Shown in pieces: positions 17,837-27,000 of a DNA stretch of 64,000 nt. The first letter of the stretch is position 1. Each line of letters starts with the position of its first letter. Source of the stretch: Pseudomonas sp. CCI4.2 (GTDB lineage: Bacteria; Pseudomonadota; Gammaproteobacteria; Pseudomonadales; Pseudomonadaceae); the NCBI RefSeq assembly GCF_034350045.1, contig NZ_CP133781.1, forward strand, positions 5,501,002-5,565,001, given 5' to 3'. The notes beneath the pieces are model-generated. The model saw nothing but the letters and a program-made list of their open reading frames with translations, was not told where the DNA came from and made no database searches. Both the position numbers and the translations under genes were made by a program.

Positions 17837-19552
17837 CTAACGCGGAGCGATGTGCGCCACCATCAACTGAACCGTTTCATTGCCCCGAAACTCATTCAGG
17901 TCGAGTTTGTAGGCCAGTTCCACCCAGCGAATGGTTGGATTCGGCCAGATCTCCCGGTCGACACTGAAGGCGATGCCATCGAGTTTCAGTGATCCGCATT
18001 CGCTTTTCAGTACCATCTTCAGATGTCGCTCGCCAACGATGCGTTGCTCGACCAACTGGAAAACGCCGTGGAACAGTGGTTCGGGAAAATGCTGACCCCA
18101 GGGACCGGCGTTGCGCAAGGCGCGGGCCAGTTCCAGGTGAAATTCTTCGACGGCCAGAGTGCCGTCAGACAGGAGCCGCCCGGTGAGGTCATCTTCATTC
18201 AATTGACGACGGACTTCGACGTCGAAGGCTTCGGCAAAGGCGGGAAAATTCGCTTCCGGCAACGACAGCCCGGCCGCCATTGCGTGGCCGCCGAACTTGC
18301 TGATCAGTTCCGGGTGCCTGGCGGCAACCGCGTCCAGCGCATCGCGGATGTGAAAGCCGGGCACCGAACGCGCCGAGCCCTTGAGCACACCCTCCCCCGC
18401 GCTGGCGAAGGCAATGGTCGGGCGGTGATAACGTTCTTTCATGCGCGAGGCAAGGATGCCAATCACGCCTTGGTGCCAATCGGTCTCGAACAGGCATAAA
18501 CCGAACGGCATCGACTCCAACGGCAAGTCCTTGAGCTGGGCCAGCGCCTCGCGCTGCATACCTTGCTCAATGGACTTGCGGTCCTGGTTCAGATCATCCA
18601 GACGCCCGGCCATTTCACGGGCCAGGGTTTCGTCTTCGCAGAGCAGGCATTCGATACCCAGGCTCATGTCGTCCAGACGCCCGGCCGCGTTCAAGCGCGG
18701 CCCGATGATGAAACCCAGGTCGGTGGAAGTAATGCGTGAAGCTTCCCGGCGGGCGACGTCGAGAATTGCTTTGAGCCCCGGCCGTGCACGACCGGCACGA
18801 ATCCGTAGCAAACCTTGATGTACCAGAATGCGATTGTTGGCGTCCAACGGCACGACGTCAGCAACGCTGCCCAACGCGACCAAATCCAGCAGTTCACCGA
18901 GATTTGGCTGGGTCTGTTGGTTGGCCTCGAAATAACCGCTGTCGCGCAAGCGGGCGCGCAGGGCCATCAACACGTAGAAGATAACGCCTACGCCCGCCAG
19001 GGCTTTGCTGGGAAATTCACAACCGGGCTGATTCGGGTTGACGATGGCATCGGCGGCGGGCAGCTCATGGCCGGGCAAGTGGTGATCGGTGACCAGCACC
19101 GTCAAACCCGCCGCCTTGGCCGCCGCCACGCCTTCGACGCTGGAAATGCCGTTGTCCACTGTGATCAACAAGTGCGGCTGACGTTGCAGCGCGACCGCGA
19201 CGATTTCCGGGGTCAGGCCGTAACCGTATTCAAACCGATTAGGCACCAGGTAATCGACATGGGCCGCGCCGAACAGACGCAGGCCCAACACGCCAACGGT
19301 GCTGGCAGTTGCCCCGTCAGCGTCGAAATCGCCGACGATCAGAATGCGCTGGCGCTCTTTCAGCGCGATGACCAGCAGATCGACCGCTGCATCAATACCC
19401 TTGAGTTGCTGGTACGGAATCAGCCGCGCCAGGCTCTTGTCCAGCTCCGCCTCGGACACCACGCCGCGTGCGGCATATAGACGCGTCAACAAGGGGGGTA
19501 AGTCGCCAAGAAACGGCAAAGTGTCAGGCAACTGGCGAGCTTCGATACGCAT
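17837..19552 (-). CDS. recJ: RecJ single-stranded-DNA 5'-3' exonuclease
   Basis: A 571-residue DHH-family nuclease acting in RecF-pathway recombination and mismatch repair. Metal-binding motifs are present: VGDFDADGATAS (motif I), LLITVDNGISS, VTDHHLPGHELP (DHH), NPNQPGCEFPSKALAGVGV, and in the DHHA1 part GSARSVPGFHIRDAL and KFGGHAMAAGLS. A C-terminal OB-like domain follows. The length is normal. It lies 63 bases downstream of yaeQ on the same strand. Confidence 0.96.
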   Translation of the reverse strand: MRIEARQLPDTLPFLGDLPPLLTRLYAARGVVSEAELDKSLARLIPYQQLKGIDAAVDLLVIALKERQRILIVGDFDADGATASTVGVLGLRLFGAAHVDYLVPNRFEYGYGLTPEIVAVALQRQPHLLITVDNGISSVEGVAAAKAAGLTVLVTDHHLPGHELPAADAIVNPNQPGCEFPSKALAGVGVIFYVLMALRARLRDSGYFEANQQTQPNLGELLDLVALGSVADVVPLDANNRILVHQGLLRIRAGRARPGLKAILDVARREASRITSTDLGFIIGPRLNAAGRLDDMSLGIECLLCEDETLAREMAGRLDDLNQDRKSIEQGMQREALAQLKDLPLESMPFGLCLFETDWHQGVIGILASRMKERYHRPTIAFASAGEGVLKGSARSVPGFHIRDALDAVAARHPELISKFGGHAMAAGLSLPEANFPAFAEAFDVEVRRQLNEDDLTGRLLSDGTLAVEEFHLELARALRNAGPWGQHFPEPLFHGVFQLVEQRIVGERHLKMVLKSECGSLKLDGIAFSVDREIWPNPTIRWVELAYKLDLNEFRGNETVQLMVAHIAPR

Positions 19553-19615
19553 TCGGTTTCCGCTGGTATTTTTATCGTTTGGCCACGTTGGCCGTGTAGT
19601 CAGAGACGACGAAAA

Positions 19616-20158
19616 TCAGTCGCGCTCTCCGGTGAGCCACTGCAGCTGAACCTCATGCTGGCCGCGGTCGTCAGTGACGAAAATCGTCCCTTCGCTGATC
19701 ATTACGTCCCACTTGATAACCCGTGGCATGTTCTTGGCCAAGACTTCCAGAATGTCTTGCGGTACGGCGGCGATATTGACGTTTTTCAAGTTCTTCGCGA
19801 CGGGAATAACCTTGGTTTCCCAAACACGCAGGCTGCCATAGGCCAACAAACTGGTACGTTCGGTTCGCCGCGACGACCAGGTGAGACGATCCGCATCTGG
19901 CTGACCGACTTCAATCCAGTGTAAAACACGGTCGTCGAGGCTTTTTTCCCACAGCGCAGGTTCGTCTACTTCTGACAGACCACGCCCAAACGATAGGTGC
20001 TCGTTGTACCAGAAAGCGTACGCGAGCAATCGCACGGTCATACGTTCTTCAGTTTCGGAAGGGTGCCGCGCGATGGTCTGTTTGACGCTCTCATACACTC
20101 CACGATCAAGGTCGGTGAGGTTAAGTTCGAATTTGTAGGTCGTGGACGGCTGGGCCAT
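19616..20158 (-). CDS. yaeQ: YaeQ family protein
   Basis: A 180-residue conserved protein of the YaeQ family, which has a PD-(D/E)XK-nuclease-like fold but no settled biochemical role (E. coli YaeQ was linked to suppression of a transcription-factor RfaH defect). Recognisable stretches: YKFELNLTDLDRGVYES, TEERMTVRLLAYAFWYNEHL, LDDRVLHWIEVGQPDADRL. The ATG at 20158 gives the family start MAQPSTTYKF; a 16-residue upstream extension in the same frame is not conserved-looking. Upstream of recJ in the same orientation. Confidence 0.9.
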   Translation of the reverse strand: MAQPSTTYKFELNLTDLDRGVYESVKQTIARHPSETEERMTVRLLAYAFWYNEHLSFGRGLSEVDEPALWEKSLDDRVLHWIEVGQPDADRLTWSSRRTERTSLLAYGSLRVWETKVIPVAKNLKNVNIAAVPQDILEVLAKNMPRVIKWDVMISEGTIFVTDDRGQHEVQLQWLTGERD

Positions 20159-20394
20159 GAACGGACTTCTAGGTACGGGGAAAGACGACAAGTCTAACCG
20201 ATGCAAACCTGTTCAACGACGGCGATGGTCCGGCAACGGTTTGATAAAGCCTTTATTTATGAGCCTGTGGGGCAGCGTTCGGCTGACATATGGCTGAAGG
20301 CGGCCTTGACTTGAGGTACGATTCTGATTTGGCGAGCAAGACGTCATCTATATGGCGCTATAATTCAGTCACTTTTTTGCGGATGGAATCATTG

Positions 20395-21279
20395 ATGGCC
20401 TACCGCTTCCTGCTACCTGCCAAATCCAGCGCGAAACTCGCACTGATCACGCTGACGTTTCTATGCATCCCGCGCGTCGGTATGGCCAAAGACACCCTGA
20501 TGTGGCTACTGCGAGACTTTCCGCCCCTCACCATTAACTCCGGCCCGCAGAAGGGGCAAGGCGCCATTGATAAGCTGATGCCATTGCTGATCGCCGGGAT
20601 GCCTGAGTACGATCATCTGCTGCTGCATGTCAACCGCGCCCGGGGCCTGCAGATGCTCGGTGAAGCGACGTTTACCTGTGACCCAACGTTGCTCTGGACC
20701 GCCGAGCGCGCCAAGACCATTATTTTTTCAATTCCAACCTATGCGGTGATCAGTAACGGCATGGTGATTCGCCGCGATGACATCTCACGCTTTAGCCCTT
20801 TTATCAAGAACGGCCAGGTTGATCTTGAGGCGGTGTTGGCAAGTCGAGAAATCAAGCTCGGTATCGTTGCAGAGCGCAGCTATGGTCCGGTGATCGATCA
20901 AATACTTCGGACCACTTCAGTTGATGAGGTCAGTCGGCATTATGGCAATGATGCGGTCGGCAGCCTGTTGCAGATGGAGCGCGTGGGGCGATTGCACGCT
21001 TTAATCAGTTATTGGCCCGAGGCGCGCTTTCTCGCAACACAGCAGAACATCGACCCCAACGACCTTGCGTTCTATCCGGTCATGGGCACGGCCAAATATC
21101 AGTTCGCCCACGTCGGCTGTTCGGACACAACCCAAGGGCGCGAAGCCATGGAAATCATCAACCGCCAGATGCGAGTGCTGCGTCGAACCAAACTCATCGA
21201 CCTCTACGCTGAGCAGCTAGACCCTCAGTCTCGCGTTGAGTATCTGGAGGATGCCAAGGCGTTTTTTGAAAGCCCGTAG
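20395..21279 (+). CDS. Periplasmic solute-binding-protein-like protein, orphan
   Basis: A 294-residue secreted protein with a signal peptide (KLALITLTFLCIPRVGMA, cleaved near residue 26) and the two-lobed layout of family-3 solute-binding proteins (WLLRDFPPLTINSGPQKGQG; FSIPTYAVISNGMVI; LHALISYWPEARFLA). No permease or ATPase gene is nearby. Proteins of this kind occur as orphan sensors or binding proteins in pseudomonads; the ligand and role are unknown. The ATG at 20395 has GGATGGA upstream; ATG 20383 would add four residues. A TATAAT at 20359-20364 is a possible -10. Confidence 0.75.
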   Translation: MAYRFLLPAKSSAKLALITLTFLCIPRVGMAKDTLMWLLRDFPPLTINSGPQKGQGAIDKLMPLLIAGMPEYDHLLLHVNRARGLQMLGEATFTCDPTLLWTAERAKTIIFSIPTYAVISNGMVIRRDDISRFSPFIKNGQVDLEAVLASREIKLGIVAERSYGPVIDQILRTTSVDEVSRHYGNDAVGSLLQMERVGRLHALISYWPEARFLATQQNIDPNDLAFYPVMGTAKYQFAHVGCSDTTQGREAMEIINRQMRVLRRTKLIDLYAEQLDPQSRVEYLEDAKAFFESP

Positions 21280-21637
21280 CTGAGTTGACGGTGCGCTGTC
21301 GCGCAGCAAACTGAGTGGCACGTTGTGTTGTTTGAGGTTGCAGCGTGTCAAGACTGAAGCCTTCCCGAATAAATTCGGTCCCACGGTGTTGACGTTGCAC
21401 ACATTTGCGCAGGAGCTGTCGAAACTGCGACAAGGTCCGAAAGACCTTCGCCAACAAGACAGTATCTACAGATTGCCGGTCAAATCGAAGGCAAAAGAAA
21501 CCCCGAGCAGTGGGGTACTTACTCGGGGCAAACCGTGGTCCCTCAGGACCAGTACAGCAGACGCCAATCACCGGAGCACAATGCTTGAGCTGCTGTAATT
21601 AATCAGAGCACCGAATGCGAGAAAGGTTCCCGAGCAA
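21280..21637. other. Gap with a REP-like unit and minus-strand hairpins
   Basis: No convincing gene. A repeat unit TTCCCGAATAAATTCGGTCC at 21362-21381 matches units near 40118 and 51521. On the minus strand a hairpin GGTCC-TGAG-GGACC (21550-21537) is followed by the terminator at 21490-21528, so a processed 3' end or small RNA downstream of the DUF3509 gene is possible. Confidence 0.5.
21490..21528 (-). terminator. Rho-independent terminator on the minus strand
   Basis: Read on the minus strand, the arms CCCCGAG (21528-21522) and CTCGGGG (21507-21501) form the stem, followed by TTTCTTTT. It would end transcripts coming from the DUF3509 gene or an RNA starting inside the gap. Confidence 0.7.
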
Positions 21638-21934
21638 TCAATTAAAAGCCTGGAATGAGGTAAACACTTGGGTGTGAGTCGCATGGCGCATGGCTGCAAT
21701 GACGCAAGGTTCAATTCGGCCCTCGGCGATCAACAGGTCTCGGTGAAAACCATCCACCACATCAGTGAGCTGGCGCTTATCACGCAGCTGCGCGACGCAG
21801 AGCATGCGTTCGATCACAATCGCGCCCGCCGCATTCCTCAAAGTGACGACCCGTTCACCATTAGCGCCCACCGGGCCCAAGGTTGCCTGATAAGGTGTCA
21901 GGGCTTCACTTAGCAGTAAGCTGATATTTTCCAT
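21638..21934 (-). CDS. DUF3509 family small protein
   Basis: A 98-residue protein that I recognise as a DUF3509 member, a family largely confined to pseudomonads and without a known function: ISLLLSEALTPYQATLGPVG, NAAGAIVIERML, RQLTDVVDGFHRDLLIAEGR. It appears soluble, with no signal peptide or membrane helix. It stands alone and divergent from the response-regulator gene at 22106, with 171 bases between them. Several paralogues per genome are usual; nothing in the neighbourhood indicates a function. Confidence 0.8.
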   Translation of the reverse strand: MENISLLLSEALTPYQATLGPVGANGERVVTLRNAAGAIVIERMLCVAQLRDKRQLTDVVDGFHRDLLIAEGRIEPCVIAAMRHATHTQVFTSFQAFN

Positions 21935-22105
21935 CTAGTCACCACTTGGCAGATTGAATGCAAGGTACTTATTAATGACCCTCCGCCTGATGAGAAAGTT
22001 CTTCTCGCCTGACCGAGGTGGTTGGCGCAACCAGACGCCAGAGCATGCCTGCCTAAGATGACAGAAAAAAACAACGGTAATTGTCCCGCTTGAAGGAACC
22101 TGATT

Positions 22106-22768
22106 TTGAACGCCGCTACTGCTAAACCGTTGCGCGTCATTCTGGCCGACGACCACCCTATTTTCCTGATCGGGCTAAGGGTTGTGCTTGAGCAACACAG
22201 CAATGCCACTGTAATCGCCGAGGCTGGCTCTCCATCGGCGCTTGCCGAGGCCCTGAAAAACCACCCCTGCGATGTGCTGGTGACTGATTTCATGATGCCC
22301 GTTGATGTGCAAAACGACGGGTTGCGATTGCTGGAGCGAGTTCGCCGCGATTACCCACAGCTGCCCATCGTCGTCGTCACCATGCTCAACAATGCGGGGC
22401 TGTTTCGTTCGATTCTGGCGTTAGGTGTTACGGCGCTGTTGAGTAAAGCCAGCCTGGCGGGTGAGTTGCCGGCGGCGATTGAATGCCTCCATCAAGGCAA
22501 GCAGTACATAGCGGATTCAGTGGCCAGAAAACTGCTTGAGGCCGGTGATTATGGTTCAGAGACGTTGATCGCTCATGAACATCTCTCCCCCAAGGAGTCC
22601 GAAGTGCTCCGTCTGCTGGGCGCCGGTCGTTCTGTGGGGGAGATTGCCGCGCAACTAAGCCGCAGCAATAAAACCGTAAGCGCACAGAAAGTCAGCGCCA
22701 TGCGTAAATTAGGGCTGAGTAATGATGCTGGCTTGTTTATTTATTTGCAGGAGCATGGGCTGACCTGA
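22106..22768 (+). CDS. RocA1-like response regulator, LuxR/NarL type
   Basis: A 220-residue DNA-binding response regulator: receiver domain with LADDHP and phospho-acceptor Asp61 in VLVTDFMMP, Lys in LLSKAS, and a C-terminal LuxR helix-turn-helix (LSPKESEVLRLLGAGRSVGE, SRSNKTVSAQKVSAMRKLG). It starts with TTG, preceded by AAGGA at a good distance. With the convergent EAL regulator and the hybrid kinase behind it, it forms a BvgASR/RocSRA-type relay; in P. aeruginosa RocA1 activates cup fimbrial genes, but no fimbrial genes are in this window. Its 3' end overlaps the EAL gene tail by 32 bases. Confidence 0.85.
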   Translation: MNAATAKPLRVILADDHPIFLIGLRVVLEQHSNATVIAEAGSPSALAEALKNHPCDVLVTDFMMPVDVQNDGLRLLERVRRDYPQLPIVVVTMLNNAGLFRSILALGVTALLSKASLAGELPAAIECLHQGKQYIADSVARKLLEAGDYGSETLIAHEHLSPKESEVLRLLGAGRSVGEIAAQLSRSNKTVSAQKVSAMRKLGLSNDAGLFIYLQEHGLT

Positions 22769-23990
22769 GACCAACGTTGGAACGCGCTGCCATCCAGCTC
22801 AACAGGTCGGTCTCGCTCATCGGTTTGGCAATTAAATACCCCTGCACAGACGGCTGGCCCAACGCCTTGACCGCCTCATAGTCACAAGCGGTCTCCACGC
22901 CTTCTACCACCACCTGCATTTCCATCTCACGCGCCATCACCCAGGCACCCGCCACCACGGCGGCTTTGCGGGCATCGTCGGCCATGCCTCGGACGAATTC
23001 GGCCGGAATCTTCAACTCGGAAAAGGGCAATTGCAGCAGGCGCTGAATATTCGATGCGCCTGTGCCGAAATCATCGATCGACAATGTGCAGCCACGCATG
23101 CGCAAACGCAGCAAACCTTCCAGTTGCGCGGTGGTGGTTTGCAGCGCCGAGCGCTCGATGACTTCAAGGGTCAGGACGTTTGCTGGCAGTTCAAATCGCG
23201 CAAGGAGCGCCCCGACGCCCTCTACGAAGTCTTCTTCATTGAACATTTCCGGAACAATATTCACCGCAACCGGTAACGCGCTGCCACTTGCCTGCATCAC
23301 CTCGGACGATAATTTCAACGCTAACTCGAGCATGCGCCAAGTCAGCGGCACGATTAACCCGGCATCCTCAACAGCGGCCATGAAGCCGCCCGGTGACAAT
23401 AAACCGTGACGAGGATGCTGCCAGCGAGCTAACGCTTCGACGCCGAGTAAATCACCACCAATGCTGACTTTGGGTTGGTAATGGGCAATCCACTGCTCGG
23501 TAATGTCCGCTTCGTCCATGCGCTGTCCGGGCGCCAGCGGGTGAAGCTCTTCCAACGAAAACACTGCGCAATCAGCCAACAAGGGGCGCTGTTCGAGATC
23601 CGGCCGACCGGCGCAATAAGCCTCCAACAACTCACGAATCACCAAGGCAGACGCCGGCTTTTGCACACAGCCCAACACCCACATGCCCTGCTGTCGCGCC
23701 AGATAGGCGGCGCCGTCGAGCACGCTTCTGTCGCTGCTGCTGAGGATGATGATCGCCCGGGCCCGCTGACCTTCGGCGAGGTATCGAATCATCTCGAGCC
23801 CGTCCGGACCCTCCATTTGCAAATCACAGATAGCAATATCGACATCACCGCGATTAGCCAATGATTGCCGCGCATCAGCGACGCTGTGGGCGGTCATGAC
23901 ATTGAACACCTGATTGGCGTTGAACATCTGATGCAGCGCCATGAGTTGAAATGCATTGTCTTCAAGTATCAAAACGTTAAGTGAGCGCAC
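22737..23990 (-). CDS. RocR-like response regulator with EAL c-di-GMP phosphodiesterase domain
   Basis: A 417-residue protein: receiver (residues about 4-125; Glu10/Asp11 and phospho-acceptor Asp56 in CDLQM) followed by an EAL domain (about 160-410). Most catalytic positions are present: the E of GVEALARW (Glu185), VAVNI, the E in LEVIERS, IDDFGTGASN, the K of LKIPAEF and VVEGVE, so hydrolysis of c-di-GMP is likely; the usual LKID reads LKIP. The GTG start has GGAGG upstream. RocR is the phosphodiesterase arm of the P. aeruginosa Roc/Sad system and competes with RocA1 for phosphate from RocS1. It lies 85 bases downstream of the kinase gene. Confidence 0.9.
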   Translation of the reverse strand: MRSLNVLILEDNAFQLMALHQMFNANQVFNVMTAHSVADARQSLANRGDVDIAICDLQMEGPDGLEMIRYLAEGQRARAIIILSSSDRSVLDGAAYLARQQGMWVLGCVQKPASALVIRELLEAYCAGRPDLEQRPLLADCAVFSLEELHPLAPGQRMDEADITEQWIAHYQPKVSIGGDLLGVEALARWQHPRHGLLSPGGFMAAVEDAGLIVPLTWRMLELALKLSSEVMQASGSALPVAVNIVPEMFNEEDFVEGVGALLARFELPANVLTLEVIERSALQTTTAQLEGLLRLRMRGCTLSIDDFGTGASNIQRLLQLPFSELKIPAEFVRGMADDARKAAVVAGAWVMAREMEMQVVVEGVETACDYEAVKALGQPSVQGYLIAKPMSETDLLSWMAARSNVGLRSAHAPANK

Positions 23991-24075
23991 GGTTTCGCCT
24001 CCCGGATCGGAGCAGTTTTAGCCAACGGTCTCTGTACTTTAAAGTCCAAGACATCTGTCCCCAATAAGACGCGTC

Positions 24076-27000
24076 CTAAACTGGAGGCGCCAAGTGGCGT
24101 TGGATATCCGTGCGCAACTGGTCGATGGCCCCACTTAATGTTTGCCATTGCGAGGCGAGCGCCGTGCCGTTTTGCTCGCCCACGCTGCTGTCGAGACTGG
24201 CGCACGCCTTGGCCAGCGGAACGGCGTCAATCAGGCATGCCACACCCTTCAAACGGTGCAGTGAGGCACTCAGCGCTTTCCAATCCTGCGTAACAATGGC
24301 GGGCGCAAAGACCTCAACCTCCTGCTGCAAGTTTTTCCAAAGCTCTGATAGCAGGTGCTGCATTTGTGCCGCGTTGGCTTGGGTCATTCTGCGCAGCGTA
24401 TCAATATCAAAAGACTGCATCGGCGCAATATCGGCAAGCACCTGTGCCAGCCGGTTGAGGGGCACGGGCTTGATTAACAGTTGACTCATGCCTGCCTGCT
24501 CACAGCGTTCACGCTCGCCACTCATGGCGTTGGCGGTATAGCCAATGATCGGACAGGGCTGAAGTTGCTCCTCCACCTCAATCTGTCGAATGCGTTCAGC
24601 AAACGCATAACCACTCATTCCCGGCATGTTGCAGTCGGTGAAGACCGCATCGAATGCTTCGTCTCGCCATAGTGTCAGGGCCGCTTGCGCATCGCCGGTG
24701 GACACCACCTCATGACCGAGAAATCTCAACTGCTGTGTCAGTACCAGACGGTTCGCAGACAAGTCATCAACCACCAGCACCCGAGTCGAGCGGCTGATGG
24801 CGCGAAGTTCATCGGCGGTGGCGGCCTGATCGTGGGTTTTAATGACTCGAACCAAGGGCAGCTCGACTGTCACGCAGGTACCCACCCCCAGCGAGCTTTC
24901 AAGACTGACGTGGCCGCCCATTAATTCAACCAGTTGCTTGCAGATACTCAAACCGAGGCCGGAGCCGCCGTATTTGGCAGCCGTATCGTCAGCGGCTTGG
25001 GCGAATGGCTGAAACAACTGAGATTGCCGCGCGGCGTCGATCCCCACACCGCTGTCTTTGACGCTGATCAGCAGACAGGGCCGCTGGGACACACCCGATG
25101 TGTTGACACTGACCACGACTGAGCCTTCTTGGGTGAACTTCAAGGCATTGCTCAGTAGGTTATGCATGACCTGCCTCAAACGCAGAGGGTCGAGCCAACA
25201 ATCTCCCTCGGCCTGTTCGGAAAATGCCAACCGCACATCGAGCCCCTTGTCACACGCGCTGGCTTTGAACAGCCGACAAATGCCATCGAAAAACGGCCGC
25301 AACGAGGTCACTGCTAATGCCAGCTGCATGCTGCCAGCTTCAATTTTGCTCAGGTCCAAACTGTCACCGATCAGCTCAATCAGCTCTCCTGCGGACCGAT
25401 AGGCAACCTCCAGACCTTGAGAAGGTGTTTCGCCGCGCAGCAATGTCGCCTCTCGTTCGAGTTCGAGCAAACCGATGATCGCCCCCATCGGCGTGCGGAT
25501 CTCATGACTCATGGTTGTCAGAAAAGCACTTTTGGCTTCATTGGCCTGCTCTGCCAGTTGCCGAGCTTCGGTGAGCTGGGCTTCCAGCCGTTTGCGCTCG
25601 GTGATATCAATCCAGCCACCCAACAAACCCTGCAACTGACCGTCAGCACGGTAAAACGGCACGGTCCATTGGTACGCATCGATCAAGCGTCCGAACAATT
25701 CCATCCGCCGATCAGCAAACACCGGCTGCTGGCTTTCCAGCAATTTCAGGTAGTCGCCGTGCATCTGTTCGGCGCTCATGCGCGGTATTAGCTCAATATC
25801 AATCAGGCGTCGCCCGCTCATTTGCTCGAAGCTGATACCAAAACTTTCCTCATAGCTGCGGTTGCACGAAATCAAACATCCGCCGAGGTCGCGGACGTAG
25901 ATCGGATTGGGAATGCCATCGAGCAAGGCCCGCTTGAATGCCAACTGATCACTGAGTTGCTCCTCTGCCTTGAGCCGCTGCTGGATCTGCACTTTCAAGC
26001 GGCCGCTCCAGACCAGGGAGATCAGGCCGACTATCAGTGCCACGGCGAGGGCCCAGTAGACCCAACCCGGAATACGCTGCCAAACCGGTGGCTGCACGGC
26101 CACCGAGCCCAACCATTTCAAGCGAATAGCGCGCATCTCCGCCACCGGAAACTCTTCCAGCGCCTTATTCAAAATACTGAGCAGTTCGGGCTCACTCTGT
26201 ACCACTGAAAAACGATCGGATGACCACTGGCCTTCAACGTTACGGCCGACCTTTAGCGCGTCGAGCGGAGGCAGATTAGCCCCGGCCTCGCTTTGGATCG
26301 TGGCATCCGCCTGACCGTCTTTAACCATCCTCCGAGCTTGTTCGTAGGTGTCGACAGACAGGATGCGAATGTCCGGGTAGTTTCGACGAACATAGTCCTC
26401 CAGCGCATGCCTGGCAGGCAGCGCGAGGGTGCGCCCGGATAAGGTTTTGAGGCTGACAGGAGACGTTTCGCTCTCACGCGAGACAAACACCCAACTGCTG
26501 CCTCCAAACGAGTACGTGAAATCGAGAAAGCGTTCGCGTTCGTTGTTTTCAGCCAAGGTCGTGCTCATATCGGCCTGGCCGCTTCGCAGCAACTTGATGC
26601 TTTCCTCGGTGGAGGTCACTTCTTTATGCACGAACTTCAAACCCGTCATGCGTGAAATCCGCTCCAGCATGTCCACGTTCAGGCCGACCCAATGGTCGTT
26701 TGAGTCTTTGTAGAGGTATGGCGGGTGTTGCCCCGACACGACCGTGACTTGCGGGTGCTTGCGAACCCAGCCTTGTTCGGCAGTACTCACCTTGATGCGC
26801 TGGCGGGCAACGTCCGATCCCAGGCCCGTTGTCCAGCGCCCAAGCACTTCACGCCGAACCGAGTCATCGATGCTCGCGAGCGCGAGGTTGATCATCGCCA
26901 CCAGAGCACCGTCTTGCGAACGAGCAGCGAATGAAAATCCTATGGGCGGCAACGCACTTTCGGACTTGATCTGCAGCCCCATGTAGGGCCGCAGCGCCAT

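Noticed and set aside
21323..21602. Short plus-strand open frames (65 and 91 codons) in the gap after 21279
   Set aside because: They run through a REP unit and a terminator hairpin, have no ribosome site and resemble nothing known.
22737..22768. Overlap of the RocA1-like and RocR-like genes as a misannotation
   Set aside because: Both frames keep normal family C-termini; a 32-base convergent tail overlap is acceptable.
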